Positions 32,313 to 40,724 of a stretch of 64,000 nt of DNA are shown piece after piece (position 1 is the first letter of the stretch; every line of letters starts with the position of its first letter). The stretch lies in the NCBI RefSeq assembly GCF_900142475.1, contig NZ_FRAY01000003.1:310001-374000 (forward strand). Reading direction: 5' to 3'. The stretch is from Fibrobacter sp. UWH4. Its GTDB lineage: Bacteria; Fibrobacterota; Fibrobacteria; Fibrobacterales; Fibrobacteraceae. The position numbers and the translations under genes are program-made. The notes beneath the pieces were generated by a model. It searched no databases, was not told the DNA's origin, and was given only the letters and a program-made list of their open reading frames with translations.

Positions 32313-33974
32313 CTACTTAGAAAGATCCTTGACGACCATGATTCCGCTGCGTTCAATTTTGGGGTATTGACGCATTCCTTCGCCGCCTTTGCCCTTGTCG
32401 AGAACCTCCAGGAGATCGCCCTTTGTGGAATAAAGATGCAGTTCCCAGGGCCCGTTCGGAGCATTGAAGTAGCCGGAGTTTTTTTGCACATTGCGTTGGA
32501 AGGTGCGATTGAGACGATCCGCCACGCTACGAGCCTGGACAAGCGAAATGTCACAGAGTTCCCACGAAATCGGTACGCCGCCCATATCGTAAATGAGCAG
32601 GGCCTCCATATCGCTAGCTTCTTTCATGGTAAACTTCCAGCTGAAGTTTTGCCAACTGGTACTCAAGTCCAAGATACGTCCGTTTGCGTAGGGAGTGTAT
32701 TCCTCGGCGTCCTTCTTGATATTCACATTCAGGGTGCGGGGCTTGTCGGCCTTGGCGCGCATGCTGAAAATGTAGGTGACGCCTTCGCGCAGGGAAAGCT
32801 TTTGCTTGAACTGCAAGTTCCAGGATTCCTTGCCCGCCTTTTTGATGTCGAAACGGACGATTCCCTGGTTGACCTGTACATCGGCTTTGCCTCCCCAGAA
32901 ATCCACCTGCCAGTTCGAAAGAGGTTCTTCGCTTGAGAAATCTCCATTCTGGATCAGGTTCGTTCCCAATACCTGCGAGCCGATGTCGAAATTCTTTTCC
33001 TGGATGAACGTCGGGATGACACTTGTGTTCTGGATGCCGTTCGGATTGTCGACGCAGACATCCTTGCCCCAACCGACCAGGGTGTTGAATGAACTATGGA
33101 CGGTCATGTCCATTTCGGGACTGTCCGAGTTACCGGGACCCCAGCTCCAGGCGAGCCAGCCGATATTCAGTCGTTCCGCCTCGGACATAATGTACCTATA
33201 AGGGATATCCTTGATTCCCCCAGCGGCAACGGGCGCGAATTCACCAATAATTAAAGGCAACTTGCTGTCGACGGATGCTTCCAGCACGCCCTTGATGCGG
33301 TCCTGAACGGTTGCGTAACCCGTCTTTTGCGCATCGTGACGTTCGGTGGGCCACCACATGTGAATCGAAAACAGCAGATTGTGCTCAGGGTCCGCCTGCA
33401 ACAGCTTCGGGCCCACTTCGAGAAGGTTCTTTTCGCTTTGCCCCCACTGGTCTGCATCAATCATCAGGGGTACGCGGATTCCCGAAGCGCGCATTTTGGT
33501 GACAATCGCATTGTAGGTGGTGAAAAATTCGTCGGAATCCATCATGTCTGCACCGGGTTCATTACCGATGTTCACAATCAAGTATTGCTGATGGTTGGTA
33601 ATTAGCTGGAGCGTTTCTTCGCGAAGCCAGAATTCCATCGCTTCCATCAGGCGGTCCCAGTTGCCCGTTGTGTCGTGAATTTCCGGAATGGGAATCATGC
33701 CGTTTGAAATGCACTGGGTAATGATGTTGTCCAGATCGCTGACTCGACCGCGTGTATTCCAAACAATTCGAACGCAGTTTGCACCGGTTTTTGCAATTTC
33801 AGGAATCGTCTTGCCTTCACGGTCAGTCCAGATGAACATGTGGTTGATGCCACGAAGGATGACCTTTTCGTTATCTTTGCTGTATAAAAAGCGGTCCTGA
33901 ACAAAAAATCCCGGTTTAGCCGAAGCCATATTCATAAAATCAAATTCTCCATTTTTTACAACTGAAAAATACAA
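32313..33974 (-). CDS. GH5 family glycoside hydrolase with CBM-like domain, no signal peptide
   Basis: 553 residues. Residues ~20-320 are a GH5 barrel related to mannanase/endoglucanase groups: VILRGINH at 38-45, acid/base Glu in IGNEP (E139), SIHMWWP near 203, and nucleophile Glu in IIGEF (E245). A CBM4/9-like sandwich (IQNGDFSSEE, WGGKADVQVNQG) spans ~345-480. The C-terminal ~60 residues (WELHLYSTKGDLLEV...SGIMVVKDLS) look like the C-terminal sorting-type domain of secreted Fibrobacter proteins. Yet the N-terminus begins directly with the catalytic domain and only 75 bp separate it from the next gene. The start may be ATG 33935. Confidence 0.85.
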   Translation of the reverse strand: MYFSVVKNGEFDFMNMASAKPGFFVQDRFLYSKDNEKVILRGINHMFIWTDREGKTIPEIAKTGANCVRIVWNTRGRVSDLDNIITQCISNGMIPIPEIHDTTGNWDRLMEAMEFWLREETLQLITNHQQYLIVNIGNEPGADMMDSDEFFTTYNAIVTKMRASGIRVPLMIDADQWGQSEKNLLEVGPKLLQADPEHNLLFSIHMWWPTERHDAQKTGYATVQDRIKGVLEASVDSKLPLIIGEFAPVAAGGIKDIPYRYIMSEAERLNIGWLAWSWGPGNSDSPEMDMTVHSSFNTLVGWGKDVCVDNPNGIQNTSVIPTFIQEKNFDIGSQVLGTNLIQNGDFSSEEPLSNWQVDFWGGKADVQVNQGIVRFDIKKAGKESWNLQFKQKLSLREGVTYIFSMRAKADKPRTLNVNIKKDAEEYTPYANGRILDLSTSWQNFSWKFTMKEASDMEALLIYDMGGVPISWELCDISLVQARSVADRLNRTFQRNVQKNSGYFNAPNGPWELHLYSTKGDLLEVLDKGKGGEGMRQYPKIERSGIMVVKDLSK

Positions 33975-34049
33975 TTATTTATGAAACAAGGGATGATTTT
34001 TTTCAAAAACACAAAAAAAATGGTTGGAATATTTGCAACAAGGGAATTT

Positions 34050-34811
34050 TTAGGCCCACTTCGGCTGTACCTGCCTTTCGGGGAGGTGTTTCCAATATCG
34101 TACCGGCAAACATTGTTTCATGAGTTTGGAATTTTCGCGTTCCTTAATGGCGATGGATTTATAGTAATCCTGCCACAGTTGTACAAAATTGTCAGACGAG
34201 TTCACTGCCGAAACCTGTCGTATATTCGGAATGGACATCTCGACGGGATTCTTTCCGTCGTAGTAGACTCCAAAGCCTCGCTTGGAATCGTAAATGACCC
34301 ATCGTTCGTTGGCAAACCGGCCTCTGAAATGTCCGATCAGCAGCTCGAGAATGTCGTATTTAGGTTCTATCTCCGAAAAATAGGTGCCATCGGGCATTCG
34401 GCTGAAGCGTACCATACCAAGCATTCCTCCGACTTCGCGCCTTACTGAACGTGCGGTCATGAAAATAGGAAGCATCTCGTCGGAGGTGGGATTTTTCGCG
34501 TAGGTCGGGTCAACTCCGCGGAACATTTTACGGAGATAAGCGAGGATTTTCATCTCAATTCCGTCTTCTTCGGAGCGAAATGCGGCATCCAATGTCGATA
34601 GAATATCTGGGCTTGCCTGGTTCGATATAGCCCGCTTGAGTCTTTGGGCGGATTCCTCCGAGGTCTCGATACGGAACGGCTGCATAAAGAGATTGCAGGG
34701 AGAATCGCTACGGTCAGGATGAATTTCACCGACATCCAAATGCTGACGATAGATTTCAAAGACGACACTTAAGAAACCGTTGAATGTTGAATCGTATGAA
34801 ATGGAAAGCAT
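34050..34811 (-). CDS. TIGR03915/DUF4130 putative DNA metabolism protein
   Basis: 253 residues with family landmarks: ISYDSTFNGFLSVVFEIY at the N-terminus, FGVYYDGKNP near residue 190, and a C-terminal LPVRYWKHLPERQ. These proteins form a conserved two-gene module with TIGR03916 radical-SAM proteins and are predicted to act in DNA modification or repair. Here it directly follows that partner. The biochemical activity is unknown; some relatives are annotated as DNA-glycosylase-like. Confidence 0.87.
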   Translation of the reverse strand: MLSISYDSTFNGFLSVVFEIYRQHLDVGEIHPDRSDSPCNLFMQPFRIETSEESAQRLKRAISNQASPDILSTLDAAFRSEEDGIEMKILAYLRKMFRGVDPTYAKNPTSDEMLPIFMTARSVRREVGGMLGMVRFSRMPDGTYFSEIEPKYDILELLIGHFRGRFANERWVIYDSKRGFGVYYDGKNPVEMSIPNIRQVSAVNSSDNFVQLWQDYYKSIAIKERENSKLMKQCLPVRYWKHLPERQVQPKWA

Positions 34812-34878
34812 AAGTTAATTCAGAATTCGGAGTTCTAAGGTTGAAATTAAGGGAGATTCGGGGATTTGATTTCGGTTC

Positions 34879-36129
34879 TTAGGCAGGCAGGGCAAGAGTT
34901 TGATTAGAGAATAAATCTAGTTGCAAAGGTTGGGGCTTGGGTAGCAACAAGGGGCGCACCATTTCGGGGTACAATCGACGCAGGCAGGCCGGTGTATCGG
35001 GATGGTAGATGAAATATTGCGCACGCTTCAGGACCACCCCCATTTTTTTCATCTGTTCAAGACGAATCTTGCTGAATCGACGTCCAGAAACAATCAACTG
35101 GGCTGATTTGACACCGATTCCCGGAACCCTTAGCAGCATCTCGTAATCGGCCGTCTGGATGTCTATGGGGAAAAATTCAGGGTGCCTTAGTGCCCAGGCT
35201 ACCTTAGGATCCAATTCCAAATCCAGGTTTGGGTGTGCCGTGTCCACGATTTCGTCGTAGCCGAACTTATAGAATCGCATCAGCCAATCCGCTTGATAAA
35301 GCCGATGTTCGCGAACCAGCGGAGGCTTTGTAGTGAGCGCGGGAAGCCTCTTGTCGGCATTTATAGGCACATATCCCGAAAAATAGACGCGTTTCATTTG
35401 CTGTTGCTTGTAAAAGCCGCTAGAAAGTGTCAAAATCTGTAGGTCGGTCTCCCCCGCCGCCCCGACAATCATCTGGGTACTTTGTCCAGCAGGTAAGAAC
35501 TTAGGCGAATAACGGGAATGTTCCGTCCTGTATTCCAGCTTGCGCTCGGCAAGGAAGTTCATGGGCTTGTAGATGGAGGCGTGGTTCTTTTCGGGAGCCA
35601 AATATTGCAATGCCCGGTCCGTCGGAATTTCGATATTTACGCTGCTACGGTCGGCGTAAAGCCCGGCTTGGTACAGGAGATCGCTTGATGCTCCGGGAAT
35701 CGCCTTGAGGTGAATATAGCCGCCGAACTTGTGAACGGTGCGGAGCTCCTTTGCAATTTGCACCAACATTTCCATGGTTCGGTCGGGAGTTCCTACGACG
35801 GCTGAACTCAGGAAGAGCCCCTCGATATAGTTGCGACGATAGAACTCCAGCGTCAGCTCTATCAGTTCCTTGGGAGTGAACGTGGCACGGGGAATGTCAT
35901 TGCTGCGGCGATTGATGCAATAGGCGCAATCGTATTTGCAGGCGTTGCTCAAAAGCACCTTTAGTAGCGAAATGCAGCGCCCGTCTGCAGACCATGTGTG
36001 GCAAATACCTGCACTGCAAGCGCTTCCGAGCCCGCCTTGAGGGACCTGACGCTTGGATCCGCTGGAAGAACACGAAACGTCGTACTTGGCCGCCGCGGCA
36101 AGAATTTTCAATTTCTCCTGCACATTCAT
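34879..36129 (-). CDS. TIGR03916 putative DNA modification/repair radical SAM protein
   Basis: 416 residues. The radical-SAM cluster motif CKYDCAYC is near residue 69, preceded by two other conserved cysteines (GSACSAGICHTW). A C-terminal helix-hairpin-helix (LRVPGIGVKSAQLIVSGRR) near residue 325 indicates DNA binding. It probably performs radical chemistry on damaged bases together with the DUF4130 partner. ATG 36129 is chosen over 36153 because the longer start would overlap the promoter and LexA-like box (36149-36162). Confidence 0.88.
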   Translation of the reverse strand: MNVQEKLKILAAAAKYDVSCSSSGSKRQVPQGGLGSACSAGICHTWSADGRCISLLKVLLSNACKYDCAYCINRRSNDIPRATFTPKELIELTLEFYRRNYIEGLFLSSAVVGTPDRTMEMLVQIAKELRTVHKFGGYIHLKAIPGASSDLLYQAGLYADRSSVNIEIPTDRALQYLAPEKNHASIYKPMNFLAERKLEYRTEHSRYSPKFLPAGQSTQMIVGAAGETDLQILTLSSGFYKQQQMKRVYFSGYVPINADKRLPALTTKPPLVREHRLYQADWLMRFYKFGYDEIVDTAHPNLDLELDPKVAWALRHPEFFPIDIQTADYEMLLRVPGIGVKSAQLIVSGRRFSKIRLEQMKKMGVVLKRAQYFIYHPDTPACLRRLYPEMVRPLLLPKPQPLQLDLFSNQTLALPA

Positions 36130-36148
36130 AATTGCCTTTTTGTTTAGT

Positions 36149-36162
36149 TGCACTTTTGTTCA
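36149..36162 (-). promoter_or_regulatory. LexA-box-like site before the radical-SAM repair gene
   Basis: TGCACTTTTGTTCA reads as TGCNC-N4-GTGCA with one mismatch (eight of nine fixed positions), the core I recall for the Fibrobacter succinogenes LexA site. It lies between a TATATTTA promoter-like element (minus strand, about 36165-36172) and the ATG at 36129. Confidence 0.5.
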
Positions 36163-36314
36163 CTATAAATATAAACATAACTGCTCAAAAAAGCAAGTGC
36201 AAGGAGAACTTTTTTATAAAAAAAGTCGAGCGTGGGGAAAAGGCATGTAGCCTGTTATCGGAGCGATGGGCGAACCCTTTGGGAATTGGCTCTTTTCTGT
36301 GTTCGTTATACAAG

Positions 36315-36338
36315 AAAAGGACCGCTTTGATGCGGTCC
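36315..36338 (-). terminator. Terminator of the MORN-like protein gene
   Basis: GGACCGC/GCGGTCC stem with a 6-nt loop, followed on the minus strand by TTTTC. It lies 13 bp after the stop. Confidence 0.75.
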
Positions 36339-36350
36339 GTTATCTTGTTT

Positions 36351-38186
36351 TTAGTTCTTTGTCTTTTTCTTGGACTTCGCCTTTTTTTCTTTGGCTTTTT
36401 TCGCTCTCTTCTCTTTTGCCTTGGCTTCACGTTGTTCCTTGGCGAGACGAGCCTTTTCAGCCTTTTTAGCTAGGCGTTCTGCCTTCAGGGCTTCCCTTTC
36501 GGCCTTTTCCGCTTCGCGTTCAGCTTTCTTTGCCTCGGCTAGAGCTTTTTCGGCTTCTTGCAGAGCCTTCTGCGCTTCGAGTTTTGCCGCGAGAGCCTTC
36601 TTTCCCCTTTCAATGGCTTGGGCGATTTCGTCTTCGGCTTTCTTGGGAGCTGTAGATGTTGTGTCTGTAGAACTTGCCACGGCAGAATCCGCTTCAGCCT
36701 GTTTCTTCGCGAATTCCTCTTCGGCATCCTTCATGGCTTCGATTGCCTTGTTCTTTTCTTTTTCCTTGAGGGCGATGTCGGCGTTAATCGCAATCTTCTT
36801 GACGGCTGCGGAGTCCAGATCGGGGCAGATCAAATCCTTGCCGCCCTTTTGTCCGTCGGCACATTCCATTTGCCCCTGGAACTTACCCATCTGGTAGGTT
36901 CCCCATTGCTTTTTCGTTATGCGTTCGGAGTAACAAACGGATTCGCCTGGCATCCACTGGTAGCAGGTGTCTTTCACGGTCCAGAAAGTCACAAGGCCGT
37001 TGGGAAGCCCCTTGTGGAACACTCCGCCAAATTCACCGAAGTCGACAAAGCCTTCGAGGCTGTTCGCGTTAAATGTCAGCGTTACCGGTTTTTTCTTGAA
37101 CGGGTTGTATACGGTCATGCGTCCGTGCAGGGCGTTACGCTTGTAGGGAATGTCCGCCATCACGAAACCCTTGTCGGAGTACATACGCACCATACCGTTG
37201 ACGTAACCCTGCGTGTAAGGCACTTCCAGGAACTTGAAGTAATAGGAACTGTCCCCCCTGCCGTAAACCTTCTGGTCGAGCACGCTGGAACGGTAGAAGG
37301 TGGAAATGCCTTCGCGCATACCCATTCTATAGTTGGATTTCCAGAGGATTCCACCCCATTCCGGGCCCTGTTTCTTGGGGTAGGTCGGGTCATTCATGTA
37401 GCCAATTTCTTCGCCGTAAAGAAGGCCGTTCGCATCGACATGACGGACGTTTTCAACATAGCCGTTGGTGGCAAAACCGGTCAGGAGGCCCTTGTTCAGA
37501 CAACGGACGTCGCTATAATCCGTAAAGCGACCTGCAGCGCTCGGAATCAACTTGCGGGGCATCCCCGAAAGGTGGAACAGATACGGGTTGCGCATGTCGC
37601 TTTCAAGAGTGGCGTCGGGCCTGTTATGGACATTGATAAAGCAGTTGATGGAATCCGCCGTGGCCTTGTTGGCTTCGACATATTCGCCGAACGGAGTTTT
37701 TTCGCCATCTTCAAAGTTCAGTGCGACAGCACCTTCCAGGGCGCCTCCCTTCGCATAATCCGAAAGCATCGGAACAGACTGCTTGATATGGTCCACGCAC
37801 TGTTCAATGAAGAATTCTTCGGAACAGGTCATGCCTTTGGGACATGTCAAAAGACGAGGTTTCGGGAGATTCCAAACCTGGACGATCTTTTTCCCTTCAT
37901 CATTTGCTCGCCAACCAAAACCACCCTTTTCACGGACAGTGTAGCAACCACACACCTTGGCCTCGTCGCGAATGGCTCCGATACGGTTCCTTTCCCTAGG
38001 GACAATGTTTGTTGCTGGCTCTATCCAACAGTCCATGTATTCAAAATGATTGATATCGTACATGCCCGGCATATTGGCCGCTTCGGCTGAATCCACCGAG
38101 GCAAGTGCATCTTCAAAATCATCGGCAAAAGCAACAGAAACGGTCAAGGCTAGAGCCGAGGCAATCTTCAAAGAAATCGATTTCAT
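36351..38186 (-). CDS. Exported MORN-2-like repeat protein with long Lys/Ala/Glu coiled-coil tail
   Basis: 611 residues: a signal peptide ending SVAFADD (start 38186), then a Cys-containing N-terminal region. Next come several repeats of the MORN-2 kind (GLLTGFATNGYVENVRHVDANG, QGYVNGMVRMYSDKG, NALHGRMTVYNP, GLPNGLVTFW) and a ~150-residue helical C-terminus that becomes purely Lys/Ala/Glu/Arg rich. The tail may bind peptidoglycan, nucleic acid or acidic polysaccharide. No close family is recognised. The basic tail is unusual for an exported protein. Confidence 0.75.
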   Translation of the reverse strand: MKSISLKIASALALTVSVAFADDFEDALASVDSAEAANMPGMYDINHFEYMDCWIEPATNIVPRERNRIGAIRDEAKVCGCYTVREKGGFGWRANDEGKKIVQVWNLPKPRLLTCPKGMTCSEEFFIEQCVDHIKQSVPMLSDYAKGGALEGAVALNFEDGEKTPFGEYVEANKATADSINCFINVHNRPDATLESDMRNPYLFHLSGMPRKLIPSAAGRFTDYSDVRCLNKGLLTGFATNGYVENVRHVDANGLLYGEEIGYMNDPTYPKKQGPEWGGILWKSNYRMGMREGISTFYRSSVLDQKVYGRGDSSYYFKFLEVPYTQGYVNGMVRMYSDKGFVMADIPYKRNALHGRMTVYNPFKKKPVTLTFNANSLEGFVDFGEFGGVFHKGLPNGLVTFWTVKDTCYQWMPGESVCYSERITKKQWGTYQMGKFQGQMECADGQKGGKDLICPDLDSAAVKKIAINADIALKEKEKNKAIEAMKDAEEEFAKKQAEADSAVASSTDTTSTAPKKAEDEIAQAIERGKKALAAKLEAQKALQEAEKALAEAKKAEREAEKAEREALKAERLAKKAEKARLAKEQREAKAKEKRAKKAKEKKAKSKKKTKN

Positions 38187-38406
38187 ACAAATCAAATCTA
38201 TATATATAAAGTGAATTTGTCTTGTAAATTAAGTTTACATAGGTGTTTTTGTCCCCCTTGCCCTAATTTACAGATTTTGGTATCTTTACAACACGCCATC
38301 GACGACCCGGAAAAACCTTCCGACAGCCGCCAGACGAGAACGGGTACGGCCAAACGGATTAAATCCGCGAACCGCCCCGACCTACAAGGCAAAAATAGGC
38401 AAAACG

Positions 38407-39105
38407 ATGGACATCAAGATTCTACAGCAGCCCGATGACGTCACCTGCGGGCCGACTAGCCTGCAGGCGGTCTACAACCACCTCGGCTACAAGATTTCCC
38501 TAAAGCAACTGATTTCTGAAATTGAGTTCTTGGAAGACGGCGGAACTCTGGGCGTATTCCTCGGAATCGACGCGCTCAAACGTGGATTCAAGGTGACTAT
38601 TCATTCGTATAACCTGACGCTTTTGGACCCCACCTGGAGCGAACTTTCCATGCCGGAACTGAAGGCTAAGCTTGAACTTTTGCGCAAGGCGAAGCACGCC
38701 CCCAAGCTTCGCAAGGCTATTGAGGCCTACATCCGCTTTATCGACTTGGGCGGAACAGTGGCGTTCTCCGACTTGCGTGCAGCCATGTTCGAAAAATACT
38801 TCAAGAAGGGCGTACCCGTGCTCTGCGGGCTTTCGGCCACTTACCTGTACCGCAGCATGCGCGAATTCACCGGTGCCGATGACAAGTCCGTCTTCGACGA
38901 CATCCACGGCGAGCCCATGGGGCACTTCGTCGTAGTTTACGGAATCGACGACAAGAAACAGTTCATGGTCGCCGACCCCGACGGCACCAACCCCCTCCAC
39001 AAGACCCCCTACTACAAGGTGGATAAGTTCCGCCTGCTTCACAGCATCTTGCTCGGCGTCATGACCTACGACGGCAACGTGTTGGTCATTGAGAATAAGA
39101 AATAG
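38407..39105 (+). CDS. C39-like cysteine peptidase
   Basis: A 232-residue cytoplasmic papain-fold protein: Cys14 in PDDVTCGPTSLQAVYN, His173 in GEPMGHFVVVYGID and Asp190 in VADPDG form a likely catalytic triad. It resembles the C39 family used in bacteriocin-type transporters but has no transporter or membrane part. A ~55-residue helical insertion (about 80-135) separates the active-site halves. It starts a plus-strand run, 4 bp before the RLAN ATP-grasp gene. A role in cleaving or transferring an amide made by the neighbouring ligases is inferred. Confidence 0.8.
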   Translation: MDIKILQQPDDVTCGPTSLQAVYNHLGYKISLKQLISEIEFLEDGGTLGVFLGIDALKRGFKVTIHSYNLTLLDPTWSELSMPELKAKLELLRKAKHAPKLRKAIEAYIRFIDLGGTVAFSDLRAAMFEKYFKKGVPVLCGLSATYLYRSMREFTGADDKSVFDDIHGEPMGHFVVVYGIDDKKQFMVADPDGTNPLHKTPYYKVDKFRLLHSILLGVMTYDGNVLVIENKK

Positions 39106-39109
39106 GATC

Positions 39110-40615
39110 ATGAAAAAATTAATCGTTGTAAACAATCCCAAGCACTGGAAGTTACATGTTCCGGGCATCGATATCATTTCGGCACAGGACTACCTGATTT
39201 CGAGCAAGTACACTAACGAACGCAACCTGCGCGTATTCAACCTTTGCCGCGATTACAACTACCAGAGCAAAGGCTACTACGTGTCACTGCTGGCCGAGGC
39301 CCGCGGGCACAAGGTGATTCCGGGCGTCAAGAACATGCGGGACTTCAAGGCTCCGGCGGTCATCAAGCACATTTCCGACGAAATCGATAACCTGATCCAA
39401 AAGAGTCTGCACAAGCTTACCGGCACGGAATTCGTACTTTCGATTTACTTCGGCCAGAACGTGAGCCCTCAATACCTGGAGCTTTCGCAGGAACTTTATC
39501 GTTTGTTCCAGGCACCGCTACTGCGTGCGAAATTCGTGTTCAAGCAGAAGTGGTTCATCCAGAGTATTCGCCCAATTTGCGTGGATGAAATTCCTGAATC
39601 CCACATGGAATTCGTGGACAAGTTCGCCCAGGAATACTTCGAAAAAACTCGCTACGCCACCAGTAAAGAAGAAGATTACCTGTACGACTTGGGTATTCTT
39701 ACGAACCCCGACGAAGTGGAGCCGCCCAGCAATGCGCAGGCGATTCAGAACTTTATCAAGGCCGCCGAAGAAACGGGATTCCGCGTGGAAATGATTACCA
39801 AGAAGGACTACCCGCGCGTAGGCGAATTCGACGCCATCTTTATCCGCGAAACCACCAACGTGAACCACTACACCTACAGTTTCGCCCGCCGTGCCCAGTC
39901 GCAAGGCATTGCCGTCATTGACGACCCCGACAGCATTCTACGCTGCTCCAACAAGGTCTATCTGCAAGAACTGATGCAGGCCGCGAAGATTCTTTCGCCG
40001 AAGACGATTATTGCCCACGCCGAAAACCGTCATACGCTCGCCAAGGAAATCGGATTCCCGATGGTGATCAAGTCGCCGGATTCAAGTTTCTCGATGGGTG
40101 TAAAGAAGGCGACTAATAAAGAAGAACTGGAACAGATTCTCGACGAGATGTTCGAACACAGCGACCTGCTGATTGCTCAGGAATTCACTCCGACGGAATT
40201 CGACTGGCGCGTGGGCGTGCTCGACGGCAAACCGCTTTACGCCTGCAAATACCACATGGCCAAGGGCCACTGGCAAATCTACAACTGGGAAAGCAACGAC
40301 AAGCAGAGCGAAGAATTTTCGGGCAAGTGCGAAAGCATCCCCATCGAGATGGTTCCGCATGGAATCGTAAAAACCGCCCTCAAGATTTGCAGCCTGATCG
40401 GCAACGGTCTTTACGGCGTGGATTTAAAGGAATGGCACGGTCACCCGATTGTAATCGAGGTGAACGACAATCCGAGTATCGACGCAGGCATCGAAGATGG
40501 CGTAGGCAAGAGCAAGGTTTACCTAGCCATCATGAGGTCGTTGCGTCACCGCATCGAGGAACGCATGAACGCCGCACAACACAAACTGCAGCAACATGAG
40601 AGGGAATGGTTCTAG
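39110..40615 (+). CDS. RimK-like ATP-grasp ligase with N-terminal RLAN domain
   Basis: 501 residues. The N-terminal ~190 residues match the RLAN domain (VVNNPKHW, VISAQDYL-type segment, NLCRDYNYQSKGYYVSLLAEARGHKV). The C-terminal half is a RimK-type ATP-grasp ligase: FPMVIKSPDSSFSMGVKK, IAQEFTPTEFDWRVGVLDGK, LYGVDLKEW and IEVNDNPSIDAG (metal-binding Glu/Asn). Such enzymes form amide bonds by an acyl-phosphate route. ATG 39110 is preferred over 39089, which overlaps the peptidase. Its cluster with a GCS2 ligase suggests stepwise synthesis of a small peptide or amide. Confidence 0.88.
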   Translation: MKKLIVVNNPKHWKLHVPGIDIISAQDYLISSKYTNERNLRVFNLCRDYNYQSKGYYVSLLAEARGHKVIPGVKNMRDFKAPAVIKHISDEIDNLIQKSLHKLTGTEFVLSIYFGQNVSPQYLELSQELYRLFQAPLLRAKFVFKQKWFIQSIRPICVDEIPESHMEFVDKFAQEYFEKTRYATSKEEDYLYDLGILTNPDEVEPPSNAQAIQNFIKAAEETGFRVEMITKKDYPRVGEFDAIFIRETTNVNHYTYSFARRAQSQGIAVIDDPDSILRCSNKVYLQELMQAAKILSPKTIIAHAENRHTLAKEIGFPMVIKSPDSSFSMGVKKATNKEELEQILDEMFEHSDLLIAQEFTPTEFDWRVGVLDGKPLYACKYHMAKGHWQIYNWESNDKQSEEFSGKCESIPIEMVPHGIVKTALKICSLIGNGLYGVDLKEWHGHPIVIEVNDNPSIDAGIEDGVGKSKVYLAIMRSLRHRIEERMNAAQHKLQQHEREWF

Positions 40616-40724
40616 GAAACAGTAAACAGTATGCAGTGGTTAGGCCGTCAGGCCGTAAACAGGGCGGCTTCGCCGCATTTATAAAACCTAATCACTAATC
40701 ACCAACCACTAACCACTAATTTTT
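40616..40724. repeat. Degenerate CACTAACCAC repeat with GC hairpins
   Basis: AAACAGTAAACAG, two hairpins (GGCCGTCAGGCC and GCGGCTTCGCCGC), then CCTAATCACTAATCACC-type words. It separates the ATP-grasp and GCS2 genes. Confidence 0.6.

Noticed and set aside
36558..38090. 510-codon plus-strand frame opposite the MORN-like gene
   Set aside because: Shadow of a codon-biased gene with no motifs. The minus strand has a signal peptide, repeats and terminator.
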